Shown piece by piece: positions 54,455 to 63,821 of a stretch of 64,000 bases of DNA. How positions within the stretch are numbered: the stretch's first letter is position 1; each line of letters opens with the position of its first letter. The position numbers were made by a program, and so were the translations under genes. The DNA lies in contig NZ_JAUORH010000002.1 of assembly GCF_030547425.1 (NCBI RefSeq), positions 124,001 to 188,000 on the forward strand, written 5' to 3'. The notes under the pieces were generated by a model. The model searched no databases. It was not told the DNA's origin and was given only the letters and a program-made list of their open reading frames with translations. The DNA is from Tenacibaculum sp. 1_MG-2023. Its GTDB lineage: Bacteria > Bacteroidota > Bacteroidia > Flavobacteriales > Flavobacteriaceae.

Positions 54455-54937
54455 TTAATTTGAAGCTATGCTTTTGTTGTTTGTAGAGGCTTCTACCATA
54501 GCGGATAATTCATCCATGGTAAGATTGGTTTTAATTCCTAGTAATACCATTTCGTCACTTTTATCATGAACATTTACAATAATTTCTTTAATACGGTCTT
54601 TTGTTTCTCTAAAATACACCGTAACTCTTTCCTTTCCATCCTTTACTTTCACTAAAGTTTTCAAATTATTTCTTCTTACAAACTTTTTAAAATCTTGTTG
54701 TACTGAAGTCATGTTGTTATTGAATACCATAATTTTATAGTTTTTAGATTTCTTCAAGAAAACGCCAAACTCATCAGTATCTTCATCAGAGATAAACATG
54801 TTAGCAAAAAAACTTGGTATGTTTAAAGATACTTCAGCTTTGTCTTTATTAGATTGATAAAAGGCTTTAAAATTTTCTTTTTGTGCAAAAGAGCTTAACA
54901 CAAAAAAGCAGAAAAAGATGGTTGCAATTCGTTTCAT
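54455..54937 (-). CDS. DUF4252 domain protein, secreted
   Basis: The 160-residue product has a signal peptide (MKRIATIFFCFFVLSSFAQ) and a DUF4252 domain: SLNIPSFFANMFISDEDTDEF, then YKIMVFNNN, FKKFVRRNNLKTLVKVKDG and a C-terminal GIKTNLTMDELSAMVEA. The function is unknown; family members often sit near sigma-factor genes, but none is next to it here. Confidence 0.87.
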   Translation of the reverse strand: MKRIATIFFCFFVLSSFAQKENFKAFYQSNKDKAEVSLNIPSFFANMFISDEDTDEFGVFLKKSKNYKIMVFNNNMTSVQQDFKKFVRRNNLKTLVKVKDGKERVTVYFRETKDRIKEIIVNVHDKSDEMVLLGIKTNLTMDELSAMVEASTNNKSIASN

Positions 54938-54989
54938 AATAATAGTGTTTTAAATGAAGACGATAGCTTTATGAATTTGTTACAAACAA

Positions 54990-55020
54990 AAAAGCCTTAA
55001 CTTATTCAGTTAAGACTTTT
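54990..55020 (-). terminator. Terminator of the first tRNA-Gln
   Basis: On the minus strand AAAAGTCTTAACT and AGTTAAGGCTTTT form a stem with one mismatch, then TTGTTTG. It lies directly after the tRNA's 3' end. Confidence 0.7.
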
Positions 55021-55023
55021 TAG

Positions 55024-55094
55024 TTGGCCCACAAGGACTCGAACCTTGAATATTGGTACCAAAAACCAGTGTGTTACCATTACACCATGGGCCA
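55024..55094 (-). tRNA. tRNA-Gln (anticodon TTG), copy A
   Basis: The 71-nt cloverleaf has acceptor stem TGGCCCA/TGGGCCA, D stem GTGT/ACAC, anticodon loop TTTTGGT with anticodon TTG, and discriminator A. The anticodon stem reads CTGGT/ACCAA with a C-A mismatch at its outer end. It is a near copy of the tRNA at 55190. Confidence 0.93.
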
Positions 55095-55159
55095 GTGTTT
55101 ACAATGCAAATATAAAAACAAAGTTTTATATTTAGAAATCATTAAACAACTTTTATAAA

Positions 55160-55188
55160 AAAATCCTTACGAACTTCGTAAGGATTTT
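55160..55188 (-). terminator. Terminator of the second tRNA-Gln
   Basis: AAAATCCTTACGAA (55160-55173) and TTCGTAAGGATTTT (55175-55188) form a long stem; on the minus strand it is followed by a T-run. Confidence 0.75.
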
Positions 55189-55189
55189 G

Positions 55190-55260
55190 TTGGCCTACAA
55201 GGACTCGAACCTTGAATATCGGTACCAAAAACCGGTGTGTTACCATTACACCATAGGCCA
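55190..55260 (-). tRNA. tRNA-Gln (anticodon TTG), copy B
   Basis: This 71-nt tRNA has acceptor stem TGGCCTA/TAGGCCA and anticodon stem CCGGT/ACCGA, with the same loop TTTTGGT and anticodon TTG as copy A. The two copies differ by paired changes in the acceptor and anticodon stems. Confidence 0.93.
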
Positions 55261-55408
55261 ATTGCTTATTGCGGGTGCAAATATAAAACAAAGTTTTATT
55301 TTAGCAAATTTTTTACACTTTTTTTCATTTACTCCTTTTTTAACCTTTTAAAATTTCATTTAACAGAACTTTAAATAGGTGGTTATGCCACAGAATTCAT
55401 CAAAATTA

Positions 55409-55416
55409 TATTTTTG
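55409..55416 (+). promoter_or_regulatory. Candidate -7 element for the GT117 gene
   Basis: TATTTTTG matches TAnnTTTG, about 60 bp before the ATG at 55477. No clear -33 was found. Confidence 0.35.
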
Positions 55417-55476
55417 TTTTCAGTAAAAAATCATAAGTAATTAATACATTCGTACTTTATATCTAGATAAAAAACT

Positions 55477-58400
55477 ATGACTGAGTTTAACTATAAAAAG
55501 TGGAACATCATTTTAGGGTGGGTTTCGTTTACCGTAGCGTTAATTACCTATACCTTAACTCTTGAGCCTACAGTAAGTTCATGGGATTGTGGAGAGTACA
55601 TTGCTACTGCTGTAAATTTAGAAGTTGGACACCCACCTGGGGCTCCTTTATTTCAAATGTTAGGTGCTTTTTTCGCTATGTTTACTAGTGACCCTAGTCA
55701 GTTGGCAAAAATGGTCAACTTTATGTCTGGGTTGGCAAGTGCTTTTACTATCCTTTTCATGTTTTGGACGATTACCAATTTAGCCAGAAAAATGGCATTT
55801 AAAAATGGTAAGATAGGTAATAATGAAGCTATTGCTGTTTTAGGAAGCGGATTAGTTGGTGCTTTAGCTTATACTTTTTCTGATAGTTTTTGGTTTAGTG
55901 CTGTTGAAGGGGAAGTGTATGCTATGTCTTCTTTCTTAATGGCGCTACTATTTTGGTTAGGATTACGATGGGAAAGTGAATTAAATACTCCTAGAGGAAA
56001 TAAATGGTTGGTATTAATCAGTTTTGTAGTTGGGTTATCTTTTGGAGTTCACATACTATCTTTATTAGTAATTCCTTCTATCGTTTTGGTATATTTCTTT
56101 AAAACGTATAAAGACATCAACATAAAAACAACGGCAATTGCAACCCTAGTTGCCATACTTGTTTTAGCGTTTGTATTTAAGTTTTTATTCCCTTTTACTT
56201 TAAAATTCTTTAGTGTTGCTGAACTATTTTTTATCAACCAAGTAGGATTGCCTTATAACTCAGGAACCATCATTGCTGGAATTGTTTTAATCGGGTTGTT
56301 CGTTTACGGGTTAAAGTACACGCGTAAAAAGAACTTGGTTACTGCAAATACTTTAGTACTTTCAGTATTGTTTATTATGATTGGATTCTCATCTTGGTTA
56401 ATGTTACCAATTCGTGCAAATGCTGATACCATTATTAATGAGAATAACCCATCAAGTGCGCGTGAACTACTAGCATATTATAACCGTGAACAATACGGTG
56501 ATGCAAATGTTTTTTATGACAATTACTATTCTATTGCTTACGACAGAGAACAAGATGCTGATAAACCATATAAAGACGATAAACCTAAGTACGAAAAAAT
56601 AGATGGTAAATACGTAATTGTAAATAAATACAAAAACGTACTTCCTAATTACTCAAGTAAACATAAAGGATTTATTCCTCGTATGGTAAATCCAGCTTCT
56701 GAGCAACAATACAAAAGTATTGCTGGAATTCCAGCTCGAAGTAAAAGACGTCCAACGTTTTTAGAAAACATAAAATTCATGGTTGATTTTCAATTTGGAT
56801 ATATGTACGGGCGTTATTTTATGTGGAACTTTGTAGGTCGTCAAAACGATATTCAAGGACATTTAGATATTGAAAATGGAAACTGGTTAAGCGGTATTGA
56901 TTTTATTGATGAAGCCCGCTTAGGCTCTCAACAAAAGTTACCTGAGGATGTTAAAAACAACAAAGGTCGTAACACTTACTTCTTTTTACCTTTTATTTTA
57001 GGGCTTATTGGTTTGTTATATCAATTGAATAGAGATAAAAAGAGTTTTTATGTGTTAACACTGTTCTTTTTATTCACAGGATTAGCTATTATATTTTACA
57101 CCAACCCAAAACCTTTTGAACCTCGTGAACGTGATTATGCGGTAGTTGGTTCGTTTTATGTTTTTGCTATTTGGATTGGCTTTGGAGTACTTGCCCTTTA
57201 TGATTACTTTAAAAAATACGCTCCTAAAAAAGTAGTTGCTTTTGGCGTTTCAGTGGTTTCATTACTAGCTGTTCCTACTTTAATGGGCTTCCAAAACTGG
57301 GATGATCATGATAGATCTGACCGTTATTTGGCACAATTAAATGCACAAACGTATTTAGAAAGTTGTGATCCGAACGCTATTATATTTACTATTGGAGACA
57401 ACGATACGTTCCCTCTTTGGTACATGCAGCAAGTAGAAGGTATACGTAGAGATATTAAAATAGTAAACACAAGTCTTTTTCAAACAGATTGGTACATCGA
57501 TCAAATGAAAAAGAAAACCTATGATGCAGACCCAATTCCGTCGCAGTTAACACACGATCAATATAAGTACGGAACCTTGGATATGGCATACTACTATCCA
57601 CTTCCACAGTTAAAGGATTCTTTACTTAACATAAAAGATTTTATGCGTTGGATAGCTAGTGATAATGATGCTACTTATTTAGACGCTGGTGATGGGGCTA
57701 AGGAAAAATTTTACCCAACTAACAAAATTCGCATTCCTGTTAACAAAGAAAATGCTTTAAAAACTGGATTAGTAGCACAAAAAGATGCTGATAAAATGGT
57801 AGATTATATTGACATTACTGTTGATGATAGAGGTTTATCAAAAGCAAGGCTTTTAATGTTAGACATCTTAAATAATTTTGATTGGAAGCGACCTATTTAT
57901 TTCACTGGCGGTGCAAATGCAGATGAAGAATACATTTGGTTAAAAGATTACCTACAGTTAGATGGAATGGCTTATAAACTAGTACCTATTAAAACATCTA
58001 ATAAAGGACGAACAATTTTTGACATGGGACGTATCGACCCTGGAAAAATGTACGCTAATGTTAAAAAATGGGATTGGAAAACCATTAATAATGGTGAAAT
58101 ATACTTGGATGAGCAAAGTAAGCGTAATGCAATTTCATTACGCAATAACTTAATTCGTTTATCAGAAGAATTCTTACAAAAAGGAGATTCTGTAAAAGCG
58201 AAAGATGTATTAGATTTATCGTTACACAAAATGCCTATCAAAGATTTTGATCACTACAATTTCTCTTTAGGATATCCAGAATTGTATTATCGTATAGGTG
58301 ATATTGATAAAGCACGTGAAACGGCTGAAACTTTGGCTGCTATTTTTCAACAAAAACTCGTCTATTACGATACCTTTAAAACTGAGGATATTGGTTTAAT

Positions 58401-58590
58401 TATTGATAATTTAGAAACAGCTTTATACATGTATCAAAACTTAGTTCAGCAAATTACTCGATACGACAAAGATGAAGACTTCGGTAAAAAGTTTTTTGAA
58501 GATTATCTAACTCATGCACGTTTATTTGAGCGTCTAATGCCTGAAGACGAACCTGGATTGCCTCTAGAACTCGATACTATAAAACCTTAA
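55477..58590 (+). CDS. DUF2723 (GT117) membrane glycosyltransferase
   Basis: The 1037-residue protein has about ten membrane helices in its first half, with WDCGEYIATAVNLEVGHPPGAPLFQM carrying the acidic motif of the GT-C fold. FEPRERDYAVVGSFYVFAIWIGFG lies near the end of the membrane region, and a large soluble C-terminal part (from about 620) follows with IGDNDTFPLWYMQQVEGIRRD. It resembles protein O-mannosyltransferases and probably glycosylates exported proteins, a process known in Bacteroidota; donor and target are unknown. The deacetylase gene follows after five bases. Confidence 0.93.
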   Translation: MTEFNYKKWNIILGWVSFTVALITYTLTLEPTVSSWDCGEYIATAVNLEVGHPPGAPLFQMLGAFFAMFTSDPSQLAKMVNFMSGLASAFTILFMFWTITNLARKMAFKNGKIGNNEAIAVLGSGLVGALAYTFSDSFWFSAVEGEVYAMSSFLMALLFWLGLRWESELNTPRGNKWLVLISFVVGLSFGVHILSLLVIPSIVLVYFFKTYKDINIKTTAIATLVAILVLAFVFKFLFPFTLKFFSVAELFFINQVGLPYNSGTIIAGIVLIGLFVYGLKYTRKKNLVTANTLVLSVLFIMIGFSSWLMLPIRANADTIINENNPSSARELLAYYNREQYGDANVFYDNYYSIAYDREQDADKPYKDDKPKYEKIDGKYVIVNKYKNVLPNYSSKHKGFIPRMVNPASEQQYKSIAGIPARSKRRPTFLENIKFMVDFQFGYMYGRYFMWNFVGRQNDIQGHLDIENGNWLSGIDFIDEARLGSQQKLPEDVKNNKGRNTYFFLPFILGLIGLLYQLNRDKKSFYVLTLFFLFTGLAIIFYTNPKPFEPRERDYAVVGSFYVFAIWIGFGVLALYDYFKKYAPKKVVAFGVSVVSLLAVPTLMGFQNWDDHDRSDRYLAQLNAQTYLESCDPNAIIFTIGDNDTFPLWYMQQVEGIRRDIKIVNTSLFQTDWYIDQMKKKTYDADPIPSQLTHDQYKYGTLDMAYYYPLPQLKDSLLNIKDFMRWIASDNDATYLDAGDGAKEKFYPTNKIRIPVNKENALKTGLVAQKDADKMVDYIDITVDDRGLSKARLLMLDILNNFDWKRPIYFTGGANADEEYIWLKDYLQLDGMAYKLVPIKTSNKGRTIFDMGRIDPGKMYANVKKWDWKTINNGEIYLDEQSKRNAISLRNNLIRLSEEFLQKGDSVKAKDVLDLSLHKMPIKDFDHYNFSLGYPELYYRIGDIDKARETAETLAAIFQQKLVYYDTFKTEDIGLIIDNLETALYMYQNLVQQITRYDKDEDFGKKFFEDYLTHARLFERLMPEDEPGLPLELDTIKP

Positions 58591-58595
58591 TTTTA

Positions 58596-59225
58596 ATGAG
58601 GTTCTATTTTACAAAAACACCACGTATACTTAAACAACTATTTGCTAAGTATACGTGGTCTTTTTTTACCGATAAAAAAGAAATTTATCTCACTTTTGAT
58701 GATGGTCCTATTCCAGAGGTAACAGAATTTGTACTTGACCAACTTCACCAATTCAATGCAAAAGCTACTTTTTTTTGTATTGGTGATAATATCCGAAAAC
58801 ACCCCACTGTTTTTTCAAGAATTATTAATGAAGGACATTCGGTAGGAAACCACACTTTTAATCATTTAAACGGCTGGAAAAACAGCAATACAGCTTATAT
58901 TGACAACATAAACAGATGCGAAAACTTATTATCGCATCAAAAAACAAAACTATTTCGCCCTCCTTACGGAAAAATAAAAAGAAAACAAGCCAAACAACTT
59001 CTTGCTAATGGTTATAAAATTATTATGTGGGATGTTTTGTCTGCAGATTTTGACTCGACTATTTCTAAAGAAAAATGCTTACAAAATGTAGTAAATAACA
59101 TACAGAACGGGAGTATCATCGTTTTTCACGATAGTATAAAAGCTAGCGACAACTTGTATTATGCGCTTCCAAAAGTTTTAAAAGAATTTTCGCAAAGAAG
59201 TTATGACTTTAAAGCAATCTCTTAA
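58596..59225 (+). CDS. Polysaccharide deacetylase family protein (NodB domain)
   Basis: The 209-residue protein has the NodB motifs IYLTFDDGPIPEVTEF (catalytic Asp and metal Asp), SVGNHTFNHLNGW (metal His pair), KLFRPPYGKIKRKQAK and IIVFHDSIKAS. The family removes acetyl groups from peptidoglycan, chitin-like or other N-acetyl sugars; the substrate is unknown. No signal peptide is seen. Codons 8-21 form a strong hairpin followed by seven T (58619-58667), so a terminator-like element is embedded in the gene. It begins five bases after the GT117 gene, and its stop overlaps the convergent thioredoxin-like gene. Confidence 0.93.
   Translation: MRFYFTKTPRILKQLFAKYTWSFFTDKKEIYLTFDDGPIPEVTEFVLDQLHQFNAKATFFCIGDNIRKHPTVFSRIINEGHSVGNHTFNHLNGWKNSNTAYIDNINRCENLLSHQKTKLFRPPYGKIKRKQAKQLLANGYKIIMWDVLSADFDSTISKEKCLQNVVNNIQNGSIIVFHDSIKASDNLYYALPKVLKEFSQRSYDFKAIS
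58619..58667 (+). terminator. Terminator-like hairpin inside the deacetylase coding sequence
   Basis: ACCACGTATACTTA (58619-58632) pairs perfectly with TAAGTATACGTGGT (58646-58659) around a 13-nt loop, then C and seven T (58661-58667). It lies 23 codons into the gene and 28 bp after the GT117 stop. Confidence 0.75.
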
Positions 59226-59515
59226 ACAAACTGCTGAACCAATCCTATTAAAGTATTAGCGTCTTGCTCTCCAGTTTGGCGCCATTTCATCTCTCCATTT
59301 TTATAAATCATAAAAGTTGGATTTCCTTTAACACGTAAGGCGTCTGCAAGAATTTCATTCTTGTTAATATCTATTTTAATCACCTTGGCTTTGTCTCCTA
59401 ATGCAGCAGCTACATCACGAAGTGTATCTAAACTAGGTTCTGGTTCACTCCAATCTGCATAAAAATCGATTAACACAGGTTTGTTAATGCTTATAATTTC
59501 ACCAAACTTTGTCAT
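59222..59515 (-). CDS. Thioredoxin-fold protein without active-site cysteines
   Basis: The 97-residue protein (from MTKFGEIISINKP at 59515) follows the thioredoxin fold: VLIDFYADWSEPEPSLDTLRDVA, VIKIDINKNEILADALRVKG, the cis-proline segment NPTFMIYKNGEMKWRQTG. The WCGPC site reads WSEPE and no cysteine is present anywhere, so it cannot act as a disulfide reductase. ALGDKAKVIKID is a flavobacterial family trait. A binding or scaffold role is likely; the partner is unknown. Its stop overlaps the end of the deacetylase gene. Confidence 0.88.
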   Translation of the reverse strand: MTKFGEIISINKPVLIDFYADWSEPEPSLDTLRDVAAALGDKAKVIKIDINKNEILADALRVKGNPTFMIYKNGEMKWRQTGEQDANTLIGLVQQFV

Positions 59516-59602
59516 CTTTTGCATACGTTTAATCACTAAAGAGCCTAAAATTACTAATTTTTTGTTAGGTAATTATTATGAAAATCTTAAAAATACTGAA
59601 AA

Positions 59603-60826
59603 TCAAGCTTTTTTTAACTCAATTACAGTTATTTCTGGCCAAATCCCTACTCTACCAGGAAAAGCATGGTAGCCAAATCCTCTATTTACATTAATGTATC
59701 TATCAAACTCTTTATATAATCCTGCCCATTGCTTATAGACATATTTTGAAGGACTCCATTTAATCCAGCCAGGAATTTCAATTCCAAACTGTAAACCATG
59801 TGTATGCCCACTTAAGGTAAGTTGATAATTAAAATCATCTTGCTTTACTTTATATTCCCAATGACTTGGGTCATGAGATAATAAAATTTTAAAATCCTCT
59901 TGTTGTACTCCTTTAGAAGCTAATTGTAAATCTCCTGCTTTATTAAACCCTTTACCCCAATTTTCTACACCTACTAAAGCAATTCTTTCTCCGTCTTTTT
60001 CTATATATCGATTTTCATTCAACAATAACTCAAATCCTATTTTTGGATGAATCTCTTTTACTGCTTGAAAATTTGCTATTTTATCTTCTGGTGTTTTCCA
60101 ATCAGAATAATCACCATAATCATGGTTTCCTAATATCGAGTATTTCCCCATAGGTGCTTTTAATTCCGAAAACATTGACACCCAATCATTCATTTCATGA
60201 GCAAAATTATTAACGATGTCACCTGTAAATAAAATCATATCAGATTCCTGTTCATTAATTAAATCTACTCCATATTTAATCTTTTCTTTATTATCAAAAC
60301 TCCCTGAATGAATATCGGTAATATGAGATATTGTAAAGCCATCAAAAGCCTCAGGCAAGTCTTTAAAACTTAACTGATACTTCAACACCTTGTAGTTATA
60401 TTTCCCTTTAAAAATACCATATAATAAACTTGCAAACGGTAATGCTGCCAACCCAAGAGCAAGTTTTGACAGAAAAGTTCTTCTACCTACTAAATCTTTA
60501 GTTTCTTCTTTAGATAAAAATGAGATCCCTTTTTGAAACCATCTTACAACATCTTCTCCAAACATTAATATGAAAATTACCACTTTAGGAACTAAAACAA
60601 GCAAAAGCATACCCACCGCCCATTGAAATTCTCTTGTTTGACCATGACTTCTATCGTAAGTAAACATCACATAAAAAAAGTTCACATATGCCAACAACCC
60701 TATTAACAACCACCCATAACGAATAATTTTTATTTTAGTAAGTGTTTTTATTGCTTGAAAAGCATATGCTTCAAACACAATAATTATTGCTGATATTATA
60801 ATAACTGTTACTAACCAACGAGACAT
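59603..60826 (-). CDS. Membrane-anchored metallophosphoesterase
   Basis: The 407-residue protein has four membrane helices in its first 150 residues (about 5-25, 37-55, 71-92 and 120-140) and then a calcineurin-like domain with ISHITDIHSGSFD, MILFTGDIVNN, YSILGNHDYGDY, LLSHDPSHWEYK and LSGHTHGLQFG, all metal-binding motifs. It resembles YkuE/YaeI-type phosphodiesterases acting at the membrane. The substrate, perhaps a lipid precursor, is unknown. Confidence 0.93.
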   Translation of the reverse strand: MSRWLVTVIIISAIIIVFEAYAFQAIKTLTKIKIIRYGWLLIGLLAYVNFFYVMFTYDRSHGQTREFQWAVGMLLLVLVPKVVIFILMFGEDVVRWFQKGISFLSKEETKDLVGRRTFLSKLALGLAALPFASLLYGIFKGKYNYKVLKYQLSFKDLPEAFDGFTISHITDIHSGSFDNKEKIKYGVDLINEQESDMILFTGDIVNNFAHEMNDWVSMFSELKAPMGKYSILGNHDYGDYSDWKTPEDKIANFQAVKEIHPKIGFELLLNENRYIEKDGERIALVGVENWGKGFNKAGDLQLASKGVQQEDFKILLSHDPSHWEYKVKQDDFNYQLTLSGHTHGLQFGIEIPGWIKWSPSKYVYKQWAGLYKEFDRYINVNRGFGYHAFPGRVGIWPEITVIELKKA

Positions 60827-60998
60827 CTATTTCATTTTTAAGGAGAAACAAAGATACTGCGATTCTTAAAATTGATTTTTAACATCTTGTTAAAGTTTTG
60901 TAGCTTTACCTCCAGAGTTGATAGGAACATTTGTTTTCTGCTTTTTTATGTAAACAAATCGGTATCAACATTTTATTTCAATAGGCTTAAGAGACAAC

Positions 60999-63821
60999 AT
61001 GGCAAATCAAAAACGACTTTTTTTACTCGACGCATACGCTTTAATTTTTAGAGGATATTACGCTTTTATTAAAAATCCACGTATCAATTCTAAAGGATTA
61101 GATACCTCAGCAATTATGGGTTTTACAAACTCTTTACTGGATGTAATAAAACGTGAAAAGCCAGATTATTTAGCGGTGTGTTTTGACAAAGGCGGAAGTG
61201 TTGATCGTGTTGAAGCTTTTGAAGATTATAAAGCCAACCGACAAGAAACTCCTGAAGCTATTCGTTTAGCAGTACCTTATATTGAAAAAATATTAGGAGC
61301 CATGAACATTCCTGCCATTGTAAAAGAAGGATACGAAGCCGATGATATTATTGGTACGCTGGCTAAAAAAGCCGAGAAAGAAGGATTACACACCTACATG
61401 GTAACGCCCGATAAAGATTTTGCCCAACTAGTTTCTGATCATATTTTTATGTATCGCCCACCTCGCATGGGAAATGGATATGAAAAATGGGGTGTTGAAG
61501 AAGTAAAAGCTAAGTTTGGTGTAGAAGATCCTTTACAGGTAATTGACTTTTTAGGGATGATGGGTGATGCTGTTGATAACATTCCTGGTTTGCCTGGTGT
61601 TGGTGAAAAAACAGCTAAAAAATTTCTTGCTGCATACGGAAGTATGGAAGGCTTGTTTAAAAACATTCATGAGCTAAAAGGAAAAATGAAAGAAAAGGTA
61701 GAAGCTAACCAAGAATTAGGGTTGCTTTCTAAAAAACTAGCAACTATTATGCTAGATGTTCCTGTTGAATTAGAGCTAGATAAATTAATTTTTGAACAAC
61801 CTAACATTGATGCTACCAAAGAGATTTTTACCGAGTTAGAGTTCCGTCGTTTAACGGAGAACTTCTTAAAAACATTTGCTCCTTCGGAAGAAAGTACCCC
61901 TTCTGTTGAAAAACCAAAAGCTACGAAAGCAAGTACAGCTGGTCAGTTTGATTTATTTGCAGCTCCTGGTGGTGGAAATACTTCAGAAGAAAACAATATT
62001 AATGGATATAAAACCATTGAAAATACTAATCATTTCTATCAATTAATAGATACGCCTCTTTCAAGAAAACTGTTATTAGAAAAACTAATGCAACAAAATT
62101 CAGTATGTTTTGATACGGAAACTACTGGATTAAAAGCTTTAGAGGTTGAATTGATTGGAATTGCTTTTTCTTGGGAAGCAGGTAAAGGATATTATGTTTC
62201 ATTTCCAGAAAATCAAGAGGAAACCGCAACTATTTTAGAAGAATTTCGTCCATTTTTTGAAGCCGAAACCATTGAAAAAATTGGGCATAATTTAAAATAC
62301 GATATTAAAGTACTTTCAAACTATAATATGCCTGTAAAAGGAAAATTGTTTGACACCATGATTGCGCATTACCTTATCAATCCAGATATGCGTCACAACA
62401 TGGATATACTTGCTGAGACCTATCTAAACTATCAACCTGTTTCTATTACAGAGCTCATAGGTAAAAAAGGCAAAAATCAACTTTCTATGCGACAAGTTGA
62501 GTTACCCAAACAAACCGAGTATGCCGTTGAGGATGCTGATATTACTTATCAGTTAAAAGAGCACTTTTCTAAAGAGCTTGAAAATGGTAACGTTACCAAA
62601 CTATTCAACGAAGTCGAAACGCCACTAGTTTCTGTATTAACAGCCATGGAGATTGAAGGTATTAATTTAGATGTCGACTTCTTAAAAATTCTTTCAGGAG
62701 CATTGTCTAAAGACATTTCACAACTTGAGCAAAACATATACGAACAAGCTGGTGAAGAGTTTAACATCGCATCACCAAAACAATTAGGTCCTATTTTATT
62801 TGACAAGTTGAAACTGGTTGATAAACCTAAGAAGACTAAAACAGGTCAATATTCTACAGCAGAAGATGTACTTTCGTATTTAGCAAAAGACCATCAAATT
62901 GTGGCAGATATTTTAGAATATCGTCAGTATAAAAAACTACAAAGCACCTACGTTGATGCGCTTCCGAATGAAGTTAACCCAAAAACAGGAAGAGTGCATA
63001 CCGTGTATGCACAAGCAGTTGCTGCTACAGGGCGTTTGAGTTCTAACAACCCTAACTTACAAAACATTCCTATTCGTACAAAACGTGGACAAGAAGTACG
63101 TAAAGCATTTATTCCAAGAAATGAAGACTATGTATTGTTAGCAGCGGATTACAGTCAGATTGAACTACGAATTATTGCTGCATTAAGCGAAGAAGAAACC
63201 ATGATTAAAGCTTTCCAAAATGGTGAAGATATTCATGCTTCTACCGCTGCAAAAGTATTCAACGTTCCTATTAACGAAGTAACTCGTGAGCAGCGTAGCA
63301 ATGCTAAAACAGTAAACTTTGGAATTATTTATGGAGTTTCTGCCTTCGGATTAAGCAACCAAACCGATTTGTCTCGTAAAGAGGCCAAAGAGTTGATTGA
63401 CACCTATTATGCAACCTATCCGAAACTAAGGAATTATATGTCTAAACAGGTAGATTTTGCTCGTGAGCATGGATATGTAGAAACTGTTTTAAGTCGCCGC
63501 CGTTATTTAAAAGACATAAATTCTCGTAATGCTATTGTTCGTGGTGCTGCCGAAAGAAATGCCGTAAACGCACCTATTCAAGGTTCTGCTGCTGATATAA
63601 TCAAGCTTGCCATGATTAACATTTACAAGCGATTTGAGCAAGAAAATTTTAAATCGAAAATGTTATTACAAGTACATGATGAATTGGTTTTTGACGCACA
63701 TAAAGATGAAGTAGACATCATTAAGCCTATCATTAAACAAGAAATGGAAAACGCCTTTAAAATGACTGTTCCATTAGATGTTGAAATTGATACAGGAGCT
63801 AATTGGTTAGAAGCGCATTAA
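60999..63821 (+). CDS. polA: DNA polymerase I
   Basis: The 940-residue protein has all three PolA domains. The 5' nuclease (about 1-295) starts LFLLDAYALIFRGYYAF and has VTPDKDFAQLV and GDAVDNIPGLPGVGEKTAKK. The 3'-5' exonuclease has CFDTETTGLKALEVELIGIAFSW, IGHNLKYDIKVL and YAVEDADITYQL, so the acidic proofreading residues are intact. The polymerase domain has LLAADYSQIELRIIAAL, NAKTVNFGIIYGVSAFGLS and LLQVHDELVFDA. It fills gaps and removes RNA primers during replication and repair. Its stop overlaps the neighbouring convergent gene by three bases. Confidence 0.98.
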   Translation: MANQKRLFLLDAYALIFRGYYAFIKNPRINSKGLDTSAIMGFTNSLLDVIKREKPDYLAVCFDKGGSVDRVEAFEDYKANRQETPEAIRLAVPYIEKILGAMNIPAIVKEGYEADDIIGTLAKKAEKEGLHTYMVTPDKDFAQLVSDHIFMYRPPRMGNGYEKWGVEEVKAKFGVEDPLQVIDFLGMMGDAVDNIPGLPGVGEKTAKKFLAAYGSMEGLFKNIHELKGKMKEKVEANQELGLLSKKLATIMLDVPVELELDKLIFEQPNIDATKEIFTELEFRRLTENFLKTFAPSEESTPSVEKPKATKASTAGQFDLFAAPGGGNTSEENNINGYKTIENTNHFYQLIDTPLSRKLLLEKLMQQNSVCFDTETTGLKALEVELIGIAFSWEAGKGYYVSFPENQEETATILEEFRPFFEAETIEKIGHNLKYDIKVLSNYNMPVKGKLFDTMIAHYLINPDMRHNMDILAETYLNYQPVSITELIGKKGKNQLSMRQVELPKQTEYAVEDADITYQLKEHFSKELENGNVTKLFNEVETPLVSVLTAMEIEGINLDVDFLKILSGALSKDISQLEQNIYEQAGEEFNIASPKQLGPILFDKLKLVDKPKKTKTGQYSTAEDVLSYLAKDHQIVADILEYRQYKKLQSTYVDALPNEVNPKTGRVHTVYAQAVAATGRLSSNNPNLQNIPIRTKRGQEVRKAFIPRNEDYVLLAADYSQIELRIIAALSEEETMIKAFQNGEDIHASTAAKVFNVPINEVTREQRSNAKTVNFGIIYGVSAFGLSNQTDLSRKEAKELIDTYYATYPKLRNYMSKQVDFAREHGYVETVLSRRRYLKDINSRNAIVRGAAERNAVNAPIQGSAADIIKLAMINIYKRFEQENFKSKMLLQVHDELVFDAHKDEVDIIKPIIKQEMENAFKMTVPLDVEIDTGANWLEAH

